From Planctomycetota bacterium (lineage in GTDB: Bacteria; Planctomycetota; UBA11346), in assembly GCA_024641365.1 (NCBI GenBank), contig JAHEDF010000012.1:1-21832 (forward strand): a DNA stretch of 21,832 nt, given 5' to 3'. Shown here in pieces: positions 1 to 8,817 of this stretch. Numbering within the stretch: the first letter of the stretch is position 1; each line of letters opens with the position of its first letter. Made by a program: the position numbers and the translations under genes. The notes below the pieces were generated by a model. It saw only the letters and a program-made list of their open reading frames with translations. It was not told where the DNA came from and ran no database searches.

Positions 1-2
1 CT

Positions 3-182
3 ACAACACAATTAAGTGACACAATTTACAAAATAATCAAAAAAGATCATACGAGCGTATTTTATAAAAAATCCTATGGTAATTCGCAAAATATTCATAG
101 ATGGATGAGTGGCGAAAAAGACAGCGGAATTAACAAAGAGAATTATGGGATTTTCAGCGATTTCAGTCACTGTATATTCTAG
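3..182 (+). CDS. possible C-terminal fragment of an unknown protein, cut by the window edge
   Basis: A reading frame is open from the left edge to a TAG at 180-182 and encodes about 59 residues, rich in Lys, Ser, Asn and Ile, with the segment HRWMSGEKDSG near its middle. No start codon is seen, so if real it is the 3' end of a gene that begins outside the window. I recognise no family. An open frame of this length is not rare in AT-rich DNA, so this is a weak call. Confidence 0.18.
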   Translation, partial: TTQLSDTIYKIIKKDHTSVFYKKSYGNSQNIHRWMSGEKDSGINKENYGIFSDFSHCIF

Positions 183-312
183 TCGGACGTCGTATTTATT
201 GCAGTGTATTCACATAGTTGATAATTGATTTTAAAAAAATTAAGCACAAGCCCACTCATTCACCTTTTGAAAGAGTCGCGATAATTACTTGTATCGCGCT
301 TTAATTTAATTA

Positions 313-522
313 TTAGCGCAGAAAGCGTTCCATAAGTAAATCATGTAATTGTCGCCGTCCATATTTGTCGACCCATAATAAACGGCCACGATCATTATTT
401 CATTTTTTATATATTAGATGGAAGACACGACAAGGCTTTGAAAAAATAGCGCGGATATTCCTAATTACATGCCATTGTTATTTCGCAGCAACGCGTCCAC
501 GCACGGCAAAACTATCTTTCAT
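313..522 (-). pseudogene. candidate degraded short gene downstream of ssrA
   Basis: Reading the minus strand from an ATG at 522, one frame gives MKDSFAVRGRVAAK, then TAA (478-480), then 25 codons, then TGA (400-402), then a 28-codon stretch containing GRLLWVDKYGRRQLHDLL and ending in ERFLR and TAA (313-315). The first and last pieces look protein-like in composition, while the middle is AT-rich and less so. All pieces share one frame, which fits a gene of about 70 codons broken by two point nonsense changes. It lies just beyond the tmRNA terminators. I cannot name a family. It could also be a chance open stretch. Confidence 0.25.
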
Positions 523-545
523 AATTACTTTTACATTGTGCAGCA

Positions 546-580
546 AAGAAAAAAGCCTGGGAGCCGCCGGCGCTCCCAGG
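546..580 (-). terminator. second intrinsic terminator downstream of ssrA
   Basis: A perfect 9-bp stem (CCTGGGAGC at 556-564 with GCTCCCAGG at 572-580) has a 7-base loop. On the minus strand it is followed by a run of T (the A-rich stretch 546-554 on the plus strand). This is a classic rho-independent terminator for minus-strand transcription coming from the tmRNA gene. Confidence 0.85.
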
Positions 581-615
581 ACTGGGCAACCCACAACAAC
601 GAAAATTTACGACTG

Positions 616-640
616 AAAAAGCCGCGACAAAGGAGCGCGG
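616..640 (-). terminator. first intrinsic terminator downstream of ssrA
   Basis: On the minus strand CCGCG (640-636) pairs with CGCGG (626-622) and is followed by CTTTTT (A run at 616-620 on the plus strand). The stem is short but GC-only. It lies 34 nt past the tmRNA 3' end and is backed by a stronger terminator at 546-580. A further 8-bp perfect hairpin (645-652 with 656-663, loop GTA) sits between it and the tmRNA. Confidence 0.6.
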
Positions 641-672
641 GGCCTGGGGGACGTAGTCCCCCAAAACAAAGA

Positions 673-1039
<367 letters not shown>

Positions 1040-1920
1040 ATTATACAATTGTCAACATAGGAAAGTATGTGGAAAGGCATAGGTGAGGGAAGTGGTAAAT
1101 TCGTAGGATTTTGCACGCACAAAATCAGAATATGAGCTTAGGCGCAGTTCTTTTAATCGCACTGGCCGATAACGACGCTACTCTAGCGTTATTTTTCAGG
1201 ATGACCGCATCAAGAACCGGAATACATGGGAATAGGACCTTTAACCATGCAGTAACAAGGGCCGGATTGTTCTTTCTATTGTGGCACAAGACCATGCTCG
1301 ACATCCGTCGTACTGTCTTTGTGACGGTTTGTGGTAATTCACAAATCACTACAAGTACGTATGGTTGTCCCCAATTTCGTTGAACTTTTTCGTAAAATCT
1401 CTAAGGTCATATTGTAAAACCAATATCACATTATGTAATGCAAACGAGCTATTCAATCCACTCACCAATGTTCGTTTATACGAGGGTAATCATGAGCACA
1501 TATGTTATTGGTCTGAAATTGAGATATTTTCAAAAGAGGGGAATGTCTAAAGCGCGGGTGAAATTCTAGAACATATGTCGACTTTTAACGCAGGAGAAAA
1601 TGAATTAAAAATGATAGATAAAAATAAAATATCGCAATTGAAGAATGAGCCGGATTATAGAAAGAAAAAATCTAAAAAATTTGATTTAAATCCCCTGTTG
1701 CGAACTGCGAATTGCGAATTCCGCGCTTTGAAAAAAACGTCGAAAGCTTTATAAAAGTAACCAAACATTTACTATGCGTCCAAGACCCAATCCCTCATTC
1801 CTCCAAATTAAACAAGTGGCACCCGATGTCCGAGCTGGCGCCCAATGTATGGCTTGGGGCAGCACGGGCACTCGCGAGCGACACTAAAACGACACATCCC
1901 AACCAACAGGACATGCACTT
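1040..1920. other. long spacer without a confident gene
   Basis: About 880 bp separate ssrA from the next gene. Two opposing open frames overlap at 1111-1383 (+) and 1125-1349 (-); neither has a ribosome binding site or recognisable motifs. A Lys-rich 59-codon frame runs from ATG 1575 to TAA 1754 on the plus strand (it contains DYRKKKSKKFDLNP) and a 61-codon frame covers 1365-1550; both are AT-rich and unsupported. A local repeat GCGAACTGCGAATTGCGAATTC lies around 1699-1720. The mixture suggests decayed sequence. The ssrA promoter must lie just above 1039 but no well-spaced -35/-10 pair is visible. Confidence 0.4.
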
Positions 1921-2334
1921 ATGCGACAATTCCCTATTCGATTTACTTTACTCTCCTGTTTATTCGCTCTGCTTTTCTTGCCGCAATCCATGCTGTTGTC
2001 AGGAGCGGAGAAGCCGGCCGTAGCAGTCAACCTAAAAGGCAAGTCATACGATATCATTTACCCGACTGAAAATGGTAAACCCAAGGACACCATCAAGTTT
2101 GAAGAAAAAATGCTGATTATTGGCGGGTTGGGTAAAATACAGATCCCCTACACGGCCACTAAGAAAGGGGGGAGCACGCAAATCGAAGGCACCCTTACCG
2201 ACGAAAAAATGGGAGTAATTGAGGTAAGCGGCACAATCTCCAAAAAAGGCGAGCTGACCGGAAGTATTACTGTTCGTCCGAAAAAAGGGCAGCCATGGGC
2301 TAAGAATTTCAACAGCGCTGTCGAAGCAAAATAA
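1921..2334 (+). CDS. small secreted protein of unknown function
   Basis: A 137-residue protein with a clear N-terminal signal sequence: MRQ and Arg7, then a hydrophobic stretch to about residue 27, with likely cleavage near LSGA-EK. The mature part of about 108 residues alternates short hydrophobic and charged segments with Gly-Lys turns (KGGSTQIEGT, KKGELTGSI), as expected of a small beta-sandwich or beta-barrel fold. AGGA lies about 10 nt before the ATG and supports this start. It stands alone, convergent with the EVE-domain gene, with no terminator evident. I do not recognise a named family. It is probably a periplasmic or surface lipid- or ligand-binding protein, but that is inference from shape alone. 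Confidence 0.75.
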   Translation: MRQFPIRFTLLSCLFALLFLPQSMLLSGAEKPAVAVNLKGKSYDIIYPTENGKPKDTIKFEEKMLIIGGLGKIQIPYTATKKGGSTQIEGTLTDEKMGVIEVSGTISKKGELTGSITVRPKKGQPWAKNFNSAVEAK

Positions 2335-2460
2335 AAAGAACAATAACACGTGATGAATTTTTACCGCAGAGCCCATCACCACAGGAGTGGATTGGTGAAC
2401 AGGAATTCGGATGAAATTGGTCTGAGAGTGAATTCACACCTACCCAAGAGGTAGAGAAAC

Positions 2461-2910
2461 TTACGAACTGAGGGTCGCAATCACCGCATAATGCTTCGCG
2501 GTGATTGGCTGCACCGACAAGCGTGAATTATTAAATAATAACATATCGGATAATTCTGGAATTTCACGTAACATATCGAGCGATAAAACGGCAGAGAATT
2601 TAGCGACGAAGCGGACGCTAACCATATCCCAACGTGGTTTATCGGGCGTGCTTTTCGGATCGTAATATTTTGAATTGGGATCTAAACAGGTGTGATCGGT
2701 ATAGGCTTCTTTTGCGACTTCAGCTAATCCCGCAACGCCACTCGGTTTGGCATTGGAATGATAAAATAAAATTTTATCGCCTACTTTCATAGTACGCATA
2801 AAATTACGTGCTTGGTAATTACGTACGCCATCCCAGGGGGAGATCTTTTGTCTCTTTAAATCATCAATGCCAAATGCATCAGGTTCGGATTTCATCAGCC
2901 AGTACTGCAT
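2461..2910 (-). CDS. EVE-domain protein (thymocyte nuclear protein 1 family)
   Basis: A 149-residue single-domain protein. The start MQYWLMKSEPDAFGIDDL, the segment WDGVRNYQARNFMRTMKVGD and the following ILFYHSN are the family's hallmarks, and the length matches the usual 135-155 residues. EVE domains have a PUA-like fold and are thought to bind modified nucleobases in DNA or RNA; in bacteria their cellular role is mostly unsettled. The aromatic residues near the N-terminus and the YHSNAKPSGVAGLAEV strand belong to the predicted ligand pocket. AAGG lies about 6 nt before the ATG. A terminator at 2938-2972 separates it from serB upstream, so it probably has its own promoter in the 30 bp after that hairpin or depends on readthrough. 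No restriction or modification genes are nearby. Confidence 0.93.
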   Translation of the reverse strand: MQYWLMKSEPDAFGIDDLKRQKISPWDGVRNYQARNFMRTMKVGDKILFYHSNAKPSGVAGLAEVAKEAYTDHTCLDPNSKYYDPKSTPDKPRWDMVSVRFVAKFSAVLSLDMLREIPELSDMLLFNNSRLSVQPITAKHYAVIATLSS

Positions 2911-2937
2911 AGCTGCCTTAACGTATTATGAGGACAT

Positions 2938-2972
2938 AAAAAAGCCCACCAGACTTTTGATCTGGTGGGCTT
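2938..2972 (-). terminator. intrinsic terminator after serB
   Basis: A perfect 12-bp stem (AAGCCCACCAGA at 2942-2953 with TCTGGTGGGCTT at 2961-2972) has a 7-base loop and runs into a T tract on the minus strand (A run 2938-2943). It sits 14 bp past the serB stop codon. The plus strand also has an AT-rich tail, but the arrangement fits minus-strand termination. Confidence 0.9.
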
Positions 2973-2986
2973 AATAATTTTTTATT

Positions 2987-3709
2987 TTACGACATGCCTG
3001 AGCGGCGACGCGCTGTAGGTGTTCCCATGGCATTAATTAATTCAGCAAAATCAGTGACATACCAATCTGATTTTTTCTTGATGGCATCGCGAGCGATTAC
3101 GCCGCCAAAACCAATGAAACCGTCTGCTGATGCTTTGGCTTCTAAATCAGTGATACCATCGCCAATCATAATTAATGGACTGTAGTGGTAGCGTTCTTTT
3201 AAATAGGCAACGGCTGCGCCTTTGCCGCCACTTTTACTGGTGTACGCCTTTTCATCGAAGCCAGTGTAGGAACCGTCTGGTGCAAAACGTAAATCATTCG
3301 CGTACACGCGGCCTTTTGGCAACCCCAATTGTTTGGCCAATGGCATTATCATGTGCGTGAAGCCACCGCTTACTAAATAGACATGGGTGCCTCGGCGTTC
3401 TAATTTGGTAATTAAATCTAATGCGCCGGGAACTAAGCGTGGGGGATTCGCTGCTAAGCATTCACGAATCATGCGCAAAGAGGGTTTAATTAATTCAAGA
3501 CGAGTTTTAAGTGCATCTTCAAATTTAATTGACCCCGTCATTGCTTCTTTGGTGAGCTTGGCGACTTGATCACCAACGCCTGCAAAATCGGCAAGGACAT
3601 TTATACCTTCATCTGGACTGATCGTACTATCGACGTCGAAACAAACGGCTTTGGCGGTAGCCCATAGGGCTTTAATATCGGTGATTGGCATGCTGCTGGT
3701 CTGACTCAT
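2987..3709 (-). CDS. serB: phosphoserine phosphatase (HAD family, PSPH-like)
   Basis: It removes phosphate from L-3-phosphoserine in the last step of serine synthesis, in the cytoplasm. All four HAD motifs are present in 240 residues: motif I CFDVDST (nucleophile Asp25, acid/base Asp27), motif II LVSGGF (Ser114), motif III Lys163 in SGGKG, and motif IV IMIGDGITDLEA (Asp184, Asp188). The cap segment with DEGINVLADFAGV follows motif I. Several stretches (CFDVDST, DEGI, SGGKG, MIGDG, ADGFIGFGG, WYVTDFAEL) resemble human PSPH more than E. coli SerB, and the ACT-like N-terminal region of E. coli SerB is absent. The start at 3709 has no evident Shine-Dalgarno; Met7 is an alternative. It is followed by its own terminator, and accD lies 118 bp upstream in the same direction. 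Confidence 0.95.
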   Translation of the reverse strand: MSQTSSMPITDIKALWATAKAVCFDVDSTISPDEGINVLADFAGVGDQVAKLTKEAMTGSIKFEDALKTRLELIKPSLRMIRECLAANPPRLVPGALDLITKLERRGTHVYLVSGGFTHMIMPLAKQLGLPKGRVYANDLRFAPDGSYTGFDEKAYTSKSGGKGAAVAYLKERYHYSPLIMIGDGITDLEAKASADGFIGFGGVIARDAIKKKSDWYVTDFAELINAMGTPTARRRSGMS

Positions 3710-3827
3710 GGGGGTGCTATTTTAAAAAGGGTACATAAAAAATGACCGAAAGGTCAAGGACAGTGATAAAGAGAAGAAATCTTTCGTGAAATAAAGGGTC
3801 AATAAAAATGGCAGTGCAAGTGGCGCA

Positions 3828-4664
3828 TTAACGGGTTAGGTATTTAAGAATGCGTCCTAATTCTGATTTCATATCTTGGCGCGTTACGATCAGATCTAAT
3901 TGTCCGTGTTCGTGCAGAAACTCGCTCGTTTGAAATCCCTCAGGAAGCTCTTGTTTGATGGTCTCTTTAATGACGCGTGGACCGGTGAAGCCGATGAGCG
4001 CTCTGGGCTCAGCGATGATGACGTCGCCTAGACTGGCGTAACTTGCCATGACGCCAGCCATAGTTGGGTTGGTTAGTACAGAAATGTAGGGCAATCCAGC
4101 TTGCTGATGACGCCCCAGCGCGGCGCTGGTCTTGGCCATTTGCATCAATGAGAGCGCGCCCTCTTGCATGCGGGCACCACCCGATGACGAAATAATGATG
4201 GCGGCTTTGCGTGTTTTTGTCGCATGTTCGATCATGCGCGTCAATTTTTCACCGACGACTGATCCCATTGAGCCGCCATTGAATGAAAAATCCATAACGC
4301 CGATGCCAACACCATAACCATGAATCGCGCCACTACCGCATATGACCGCGTCTTTTAATCCAGTTTTGGCCATTTGTTGAGCAATGCGTTCAATATAGGG
4401 ACGGCTGTCGACGAACTTGAGCGGATCAGCAGAGGTCATGTCAGCATCCATTTCCTGCCACGTGCCTTCATCAATCAGATTTTGAATGCGGCGGGATCCG
4501 GGCATTGGAAAGTGATGATTACATTCGGGGCAGGTATCTAAACGTTCTTCGACTAAGCGTTTAAACACGGTTTTTGCGCAAGTCGGACATTTTACCCACA
4601 GGCCGTCAGGAATTTTTTTAGCTTCGCGACCGGGTGCACCGCGTCGCAAACGTTCAAGCACCAT
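3828..4664 (-). CDS. accD: acetyl-CoA carboxylase carboxyltransferase, beta subunit
   Basis: With AccA it moves the carboxyl group from carboxybiotin to acetyl-CoA, giving malonyl-CoA for fatty acid synthesis. The 278-residue length is normal. The N-terminal zinc ribbon is intact: Cys26, Cys29, Cys45 and Cys48 (CPTC and CPEC). The crotonase-like domain includes MDFSFNGGSMGSVVGEK, SSSGGARMQEG (oxyanion region), SVLTNPTMAGVMASYASLGD and IGFTGPRVI. The usual TDPTTGGVTASFA stretch reads TNPTMAGVMASYA here, a mild variation. GGAG stands about 9 nt before the ATG. It is divergent from the SH3-domain gene, with a 156-bp shared upstream region. accA is not in the window. Confidence 0.97.
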   Translation of the reverse strand: MVLERLRRGAPGREAKKIPDGLWVKCPTCAKTVFKRLVEERLDTCPECNHHFPMPGSRRIQNLIDEGTWQEMDADMTSADPLKFVDSRPYIERIAQQMAKTGLKDAVICGSGAIHGYGVGIGVMDFSFNGGSMGSVVGEKLTRMIEHATKTRKAAIIISSSGGARMQEGALSLMQMAKTSAALGRHQQAGLPYISVLTNPTMAGVMASYASLGDVIIAEPRALIGFTGPRVIKETIKQELPEGFQTSEFLHEHGQLDLIVTRQDMKSELGRILKYLTR

Positions 4665-4707
4665 GCTGCATCTCCGGGCACTAGCCTAGCCGTGGTTCGG
4701 TTTTTAC

Positions 4708-4734
4708 AAACGCTGGCCCCGCGCCGGGGCGTTT
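4708..4734. other. GC-rich hairpin in the accD/SH3-gene divergent region
   Basis: AAACG (4708-4712) pairs with CGTTT (4730-4734) and CCCC (4717-4720) with GGGG (4726-4729), leaving a small bulge. It lies in the untranslated leader of one or both divergent genes. There is no T tract long enough to call a terminator, and its role is unknown. Confidence 0.35.
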
Positions 4735-4820
4735 CATGCTCCGCGAGGCATTGAATCCAATGCGTCAACCTCATTGCAATCGCTTTCACACATCTAGGCT
4801 CCCCAGCGGAGGTTGCATCT

Positions 4821-6017
4821 ATGTACAAAGTCTGCTCATTGTTGTTATTGGCCGTCTGCGGAAGCGGCTTTTTTGAAACAAATTATGCGGCGGAGACTGG
4901 TACAGAGCAGACCACGCAAGCGGTAGCAACAACGATGTCGAAGCGAGCCAATGTTCGCTTTGGTCCGAGTTTGCAGGCAAAAGTTATTGTGACATTAGAT
5001 GCGAATGCGCCGGTCGAAGTATTAGGTGTCGCGCAGGGCATGCCGGAATGGTATGTCATTCGTTTTCCGCGCGAAGGTTCTGCGTGGGTGCATGAAAAAG
5101 TATTACAAGCACAAGAAGACGGAAAAACATATGTGGTAACAGAAGATCGTGCGCGTGTACGTGACGACTCACGATTAGGCGGAAATATTGTCGCAGAATT
5201 AGCGCTTGGCGAAATTGTTGAAGCGAAAGATCGTAAACGCGTTGGTGCGTGGTTACCAGTTTATCCGCCAAGCGCAGTCGCCTATGTCCATAAGAGTGTC
5301 CTTAATGTGCCACAAGAAATTGAAAAAGGTGTGGAGAAAGTAATTGAAAACAATAATCAATTTGATGATTTATGGGAAGAAGTCCAAGCGCGCTATGCGG
5401 CTTATAAAGGTGCACTTGATCGCGATGTTGAAATTGCAGCAAAATTAGATTGGGAGTATTTAAGCAAACAATTAGGCCAAGTTGTTGCAAATCATCCAAG
5501 TATACGCATTCAATTAGCGGCAAAACGTTTGCAGGATCGCATTGCACCAGTGGTTACGGCTGCATTACAAGTGCAACGGCAACATGATATTATTCCGTCA
5601 CGTGATGTTCCTGGGCAACCAACCATTGCGAAAGTCGATCCGCAGAATCCGGTAAATCCTCCCCAAGATCCAACCCCACCAAAAGATCCTAATGTTAAAC
5701 CTGTCGACACGGATAAAATAAAAGATGCTGCAACGGATGTGCCACCGGCACCAGCCAGCGAATTTGCTGCGCAAGGTTTCTTAGAAGAACGTGGGGTTGC
5801 ATCGGTCGGCACCAATCATGTTATTATCGATAAAAACGGTAAAATTTGTGCTTTTGTGAAGGCAAAAGAAGGCGTTGATTTACAATTATCGGAATTCTTC
5901 TGGCGCATGGTTGGCGTAAAAGGTTCATCGACTATGATTGAGCCAGATAAACACGGCCAAGGCACTGCACCAATTCCATTAGTCACAGTTGAAGATGTGA
6001 TGCTGTTGTCGCGCTAA
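4821..6017 (+). CDS. exported protein with two bacterial SH3-like domains
   Basis: A 398-residue protein with an N-terminal signal peptide (MYKVCSLLLLAVCGSGFF, cleavage near NYAAE). Two SH3_3-type repeats follow, about residues 37-95 (RANVRFGPSLQAKVI to SAWVHEKVL) and 100-160 (DRARVRDDSRLGGNIVAEL to AYVHKSVL). Then come a mostly helical segment (about 165-250), a Pro/Asp-rich linker (about 270-310) and a conserved-looking C-terminal segment (residues 325-398, FLEERGVASVG to LLSR) containing NHVIIDKNGKICAFVK. SH3b domains commonly bind cell-wall peptides or glycans, so a periplasmic or envelope role is likely. A strong Shine-Dalgarno GGAGG (4808-4812) is spaced 8 nt from the ATG. A terminator at 6032-6074 ends the unit. 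No enzyme domain was recognised. Confidence 0.85.
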   Translation: MYKVCSLLLLAVCGSGFFETNYAAETGTEQTTQAVATTMSKRANVRFGPSLQAKVIVTLDANAPVEVLGVAQGMPEWYVIRFPREGSAWVHEKVLQAQEDGKTYVVTEDRARVRDDSRLGGNIVAELALGEIVEAKDRKRVGAWLPVYPPSAVAYVHKSVLNVPQEIEKGVEKVIENNNQFDDLWEEVQARYAAYKGALDRDVEIAAKLDWEYLSKQLGQVVANHPSIRIQLAAKRLQDRIAPVVTAALQVQRQHDIIPSRDVPGQPTIAKVDPQNPVNPPQDPTPPKDPNVKPVDTDKIKDAATDVPPAPASEFAAQGFLEERGVASVGTNHVIIDKNGKICAFVKAKEGVDLQLSEFFWRMVGVKGSSTMIEPDKHGQGTAPIPLVTVEDVMLLSR

Positions 6018-6031
6018 CGTCAGCGCAATTT

Positions 6032-6074
6032 AAAAAGGCGTGAACACGGCGTGATGCTGTGCTCACGCCTTTTT
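6032..6074 (+). terminator. intrinsic terminator after the SH3-domain gene
   Basis: AAAAAGGCGTGA (6032-6043) pairs perfectly with TCACGCCTTTTT (6063-6074); the stem ends in the T run. It stands 15 bp after the stop codon and 58 bp before mutS, which therefore probably has its own promoter in the AT-rich stretch 6075-6132. Confidence 0.88.
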
Positions 6075-6132
6075 CTATTTTACTATTCAGTGTAGATAAT
6101 ATTTTATAAACACAATTTTGTGATAAAAATTA

Positions 6133-8817
6133 ATGGCGACTAATAACGAAACTCCGATGATGCGGCAATATTTGGAAGCCAAGGCGGCGCATCCGGATGC
6201 GATTGTACTTATGCGCATGGGGGATTTTTATGAGGCATTTTTAGAAGATGCAGAAGCATTAGCGAAATATGCCGGAGTCGCATTAACCAGTCGCAATAAA
6301 GATGCCGATAATCCGGTCGCGATGGCAGGTGTTCCGCATCACAGTCTGCAAACATATTTACCGCGCCTCTTAGCAGCGGGAAAACGTGTCGCAATTATGG
6401 ATCAATTAGAAGATCCAAAAACAGCGAAAGGTTTAGTGAAGCGCGGACTGACTCGCGTTATTACTGCTGGCACATTAATTGATGAGAGTGGATTAGAATC
6501 TAATGCAGCAAATTATTTAGTGGCACTCACTGCTTTTGATGGTGTGGTTGGTATTGCGGCGCTCGATATTAGTACGGGTCGATTTACGGTTGAAGAAGCG
6601 CGCGATCGCGGACGTTTAGCAATTGCGTTAGCAGGTTTGTCACCGGCTGAAATTGTGGTGCCAGAAGAATTACGCCGCCATGAACAATTTGAAAATATAA
6701 TCAGCGAATTATGTGCGCCGCAAACCGTTCCACCAATTGCTACATTAGCAGCTTATGCCTGGAAAGGCGCTGATGCGCGTCGTTATGTGTGCGAACGTTT
6801 AGACGTCGCAAGCCTTGATGGTTTTGGCATTGGGGTTGGTGATGATCATTTGGCTGCTGCTGCTGCTGGCGCTCTGCGTTATGCGGATGCGGCAGCAAAT
6901 CCGGGTGAGGGTGGTTGTTCATTGGCACATGTGCGGCGCATCGTGCGACTGCAACAAGCTGACCATATGATTTTAAATGCGACCTGTCGTCGTAATTTAG
7001 ATTTATTGCGCTCAAGTCGGGATTTATCGCGTACCGGCACTTTGTTGGCTGCGGTTGATCGGACGCGTACTGCGCCTGGGGCGCGCTTATTAGCGGAATG
7101 GCTTTCACGCCCATTAATTAACCGCCAAGATATTAATCAACGACACGATGTTGTGGCATGGTTTATTGCTGATGACCAAGGTCGCGATGATGTGCGACAG
7201 GCATTAAGTGATGTTTATGATTTAGAACGATTATTGGCGCGCATTGCTACTGGTCGTTGTCATGCACGTGATTTGGTGCATTTAGCGACTACTATTCAAG
7301 CTGCTGGTGTTGTAGCACAATCATTAGAAAATTCTTCCGATGCTCCGCACATGGTGATCAATGCCATTGCGGCGATGAAGCCTGACCCTCAATTAATTTA
7401 TGATATTGTAACGACCCTGGTCGATGCCCCGCCGTTGGCGATAGGTGAAGGCGGTATGGTGCGAGATGGCGTCAACGCCGAACTCGATCGTTTACGCAGT
7501 ATTCGCAATGATGCCAGCGAATGGTTAGCTGCATATCAAGCACGTGAGGCGGAAGCCTGTGGTTTAAAATCTATTAAAGTTGGTTTTAATAAAATATTTG
7601 GATATTACATTGAATTAAGTAAAGCGCGTGGTGAAAAAGCACCCGATCATTGGGTGCGAAAACAAACGTTGGTAAACGCTGAACGTTTTATTACGCCAGA
7701 ATTAAAAGAATTTGAAGACCAAGCATTAAGTGCAGACGAACGCATTCGTGCCGCTGAATTAGCATTATTTACTGAGCTGCGTGACCGAACGGCACAATCA
7801 TTAGATGCGTTTCAAGCATGTGGCGAAGCATTATCAGTCATTGATGTATTAGCATCGTTTGCCGAAGTAGCGCGCAAAGAAAATTGGTGTCGTCCACACA
7901 TTGATGATTCGTATCGCATCGCGGTGACGGAGAGCCGACATCCGGTAGTTGAAGCAGCACTAGGGCGATCTCGGTTCGTGGCAAACGATTGTACGCTAGA
8001 TGCGCAAATCAGTGATGGCTCAGAGAAAAAAAGTAAAAAAACAGCAAGCGCAGACGCTCCGCGAGTAGCGATTATTACAGGTCCAAACATGGCGGGCAAA
8101 TCAACCTTTATTCGCCAAGTAGCGCTGATCGTTATTTTAGGACAGGCAGGAGCATTTGTTCCCGCAGCGACAGCTCAATTTGGTATTGTAGACCGTGTAT
8201 TTACCCGTGTAGGTGCTGGCGATGAATTAGCACGTGGGCAATCAACCTTTATGGTCGAAATGGCCGAAACCGCGGCTATATTAAATCATGCAACGGCACG
8301 CAGTTTAGTGGTGTTGGATGAAGTTGGTCGTGGCACTTCAACGTATGATGGTGTCAGTTTAGCCTGGGCGATTGCTGAATATGTGCATGATCGCATTGGC
8401 TGCCGCACATTATTTGCCACGCATTATCATGAATTAGTCGACTTGCATACAGACCGCCCCAGTATTGGCAATTTAACCGTGAGCGTTGCCGAACAGGATG
8501 ACGATGTCGTTTTTTTACATCGCATGGTGCCGGGCGCGGCGACGCGCAGTTATGGAATTCACGTGGCGCGATTAGCGGGTGTGCCGCAAGCAGTTATTAC
8601 GCGAGCACAAGCAGTGCTGGCAACCTTGGAACATCGTGATGATGAATTATCTGCGGGAGCACAATCAAGTGCGGGCGCTGCCATGCAGATGACTTTATTT
8701 GCAGCTGCAGACTCGCCAACATTAGAACGATTGCGCATGTTGGAATTAGATGGATTGAGTCCGCGCCAAGCGCTAGATTTATTATATGAATTACAAAACC
8801 AAGCACGTCACGGTTAA
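6133..8817 (+). CDS. mutS: DNA mismatch repair protein MutS
   Basis: It recognises mismatches and small loops in DNA and, as an ATP-driven clamp, recruits MutL. At 894 residues it is a full-length MutS1. The mismatch-binding motif Phe32-Tyr-Glu34 lies in MGDFYEAF. Connector, lever and clamp regions follow. The ATPase core has Walker A GPNMAGKST at residues 650-658 (Ala where many bacteria have Gly), then GAGDELARGQSTFMVEM, Walker B LVVLDEVGRGTSTYDG and LFATHYHEL. The C-terminal tail ends in a typical helix pair (LSPRQALDLLYEL). A short Lys/Ser-rich insertion (EKKSKKTASADA) precedes the ATPase core. There is no clear Shine-Dalgarno before the ATG, and the upstream 58 bp is AT-rich. mutL is not in the window. 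Confidence 0.98.
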   Translation: MATNNETPMMRQYLEAKAAHPDAIVLMRMGDFYEAFLEDAEALAKYAGVALTSRNKDADNPVAMAGVPHHSLQTYLPRLLAAGKRVAIMDQLEDPKTAKGLVKRGLTRVITAGTLIDESGLESNAANYLVALTAFDGVVGIAALDISTGRFTVEEARDRGRLAIALAGLSPAEIVVPEELRRHEQFENIISELCAPQTVPPIATLAAYAWKGADARRYVCERLDVASLDGFGIGVGDDHLAAAAAGALRYADAAANPGEGGCSLAHVRRIVRLQQADHMILNATCRRNLDLLRSSRDLSRTGTLLAAVDRTRTAPGARLLAEWLSRPLINRQDINQRHDVVAWFIADDQGRDDVRQALSDVYDLERLLARIATGRCHARDLVHLATTIQAAGVVAQSLENSSDAPHMVINAIAAMKPDPQLIYDIVTTLVDAPPLAIGEGGMVRDGVNAELDRLRSIRNDASEWLAAYQAREAEACGLKSIKVGFNKIFGYYIELSKARGEKAPDHWVRKQTLVNAERFITPELKEFEDQALSADERIRAAELALFTELRDRTAQSLDAFQACGEALSVIDVLASFAEVARKENWCRPHIDDSYRIAVTESRHPVVEAALGRSRFVANDCTLDAQISDGSEKKSKKTASADAPRVAIITGPNMAGKSTFIRQVALIVILGQAGAFVPAATAQFGIVDRVFTRVGAGDELARGQSTFMVEMAETAAILNHATARSLVVLDEVGRGTSTYDGVSLAWAIAEYVHDRIGCRTLFATHYHELVDLHTDRPSIGNLTVSVAEQDDDVVFLHRMVPGAATRSYGIHVARLAGVPQAVITRAQAVLATLEHRDDELSAGAQSSAGAAMQMTLFAAADSPTLERLRMLELDGLSPRQALDLLYELQNQARHG

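Noticed and set aside
1040..1060. TTGACA and TATAAT on the minus strand immediately above the tmRNA 5' end
   Set aside because: The two hexamers are only 4 bp apart, and TATAAT abuts the mature 5' end, so transcription from it would begin inside the tmRNA. It is not usable as a standard promoter; the real one was not identified.
1111..1383. Opposing open frames 1111-1383 (+) and 1125-1349 (-)
   Set aside because: There is no ribosome binding site, no motif and no export signal, and the two overlap almost completely; they are described only as part of the spacer.
1712..2069. Plus-strand frames overlapping the start of the gene at 1921
   Set aside because: They overlap a gene with a clear signal peptide and Shine-Dalgarno in another frame, and their sequences look random.
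4592..4828. Minus-strand frame overlapping the accD start and the divergent spacer
   Set aside because: It overlaps accD on the same strand in another frame, has no motif, and crosses the GC-rich hairpin of the leader.
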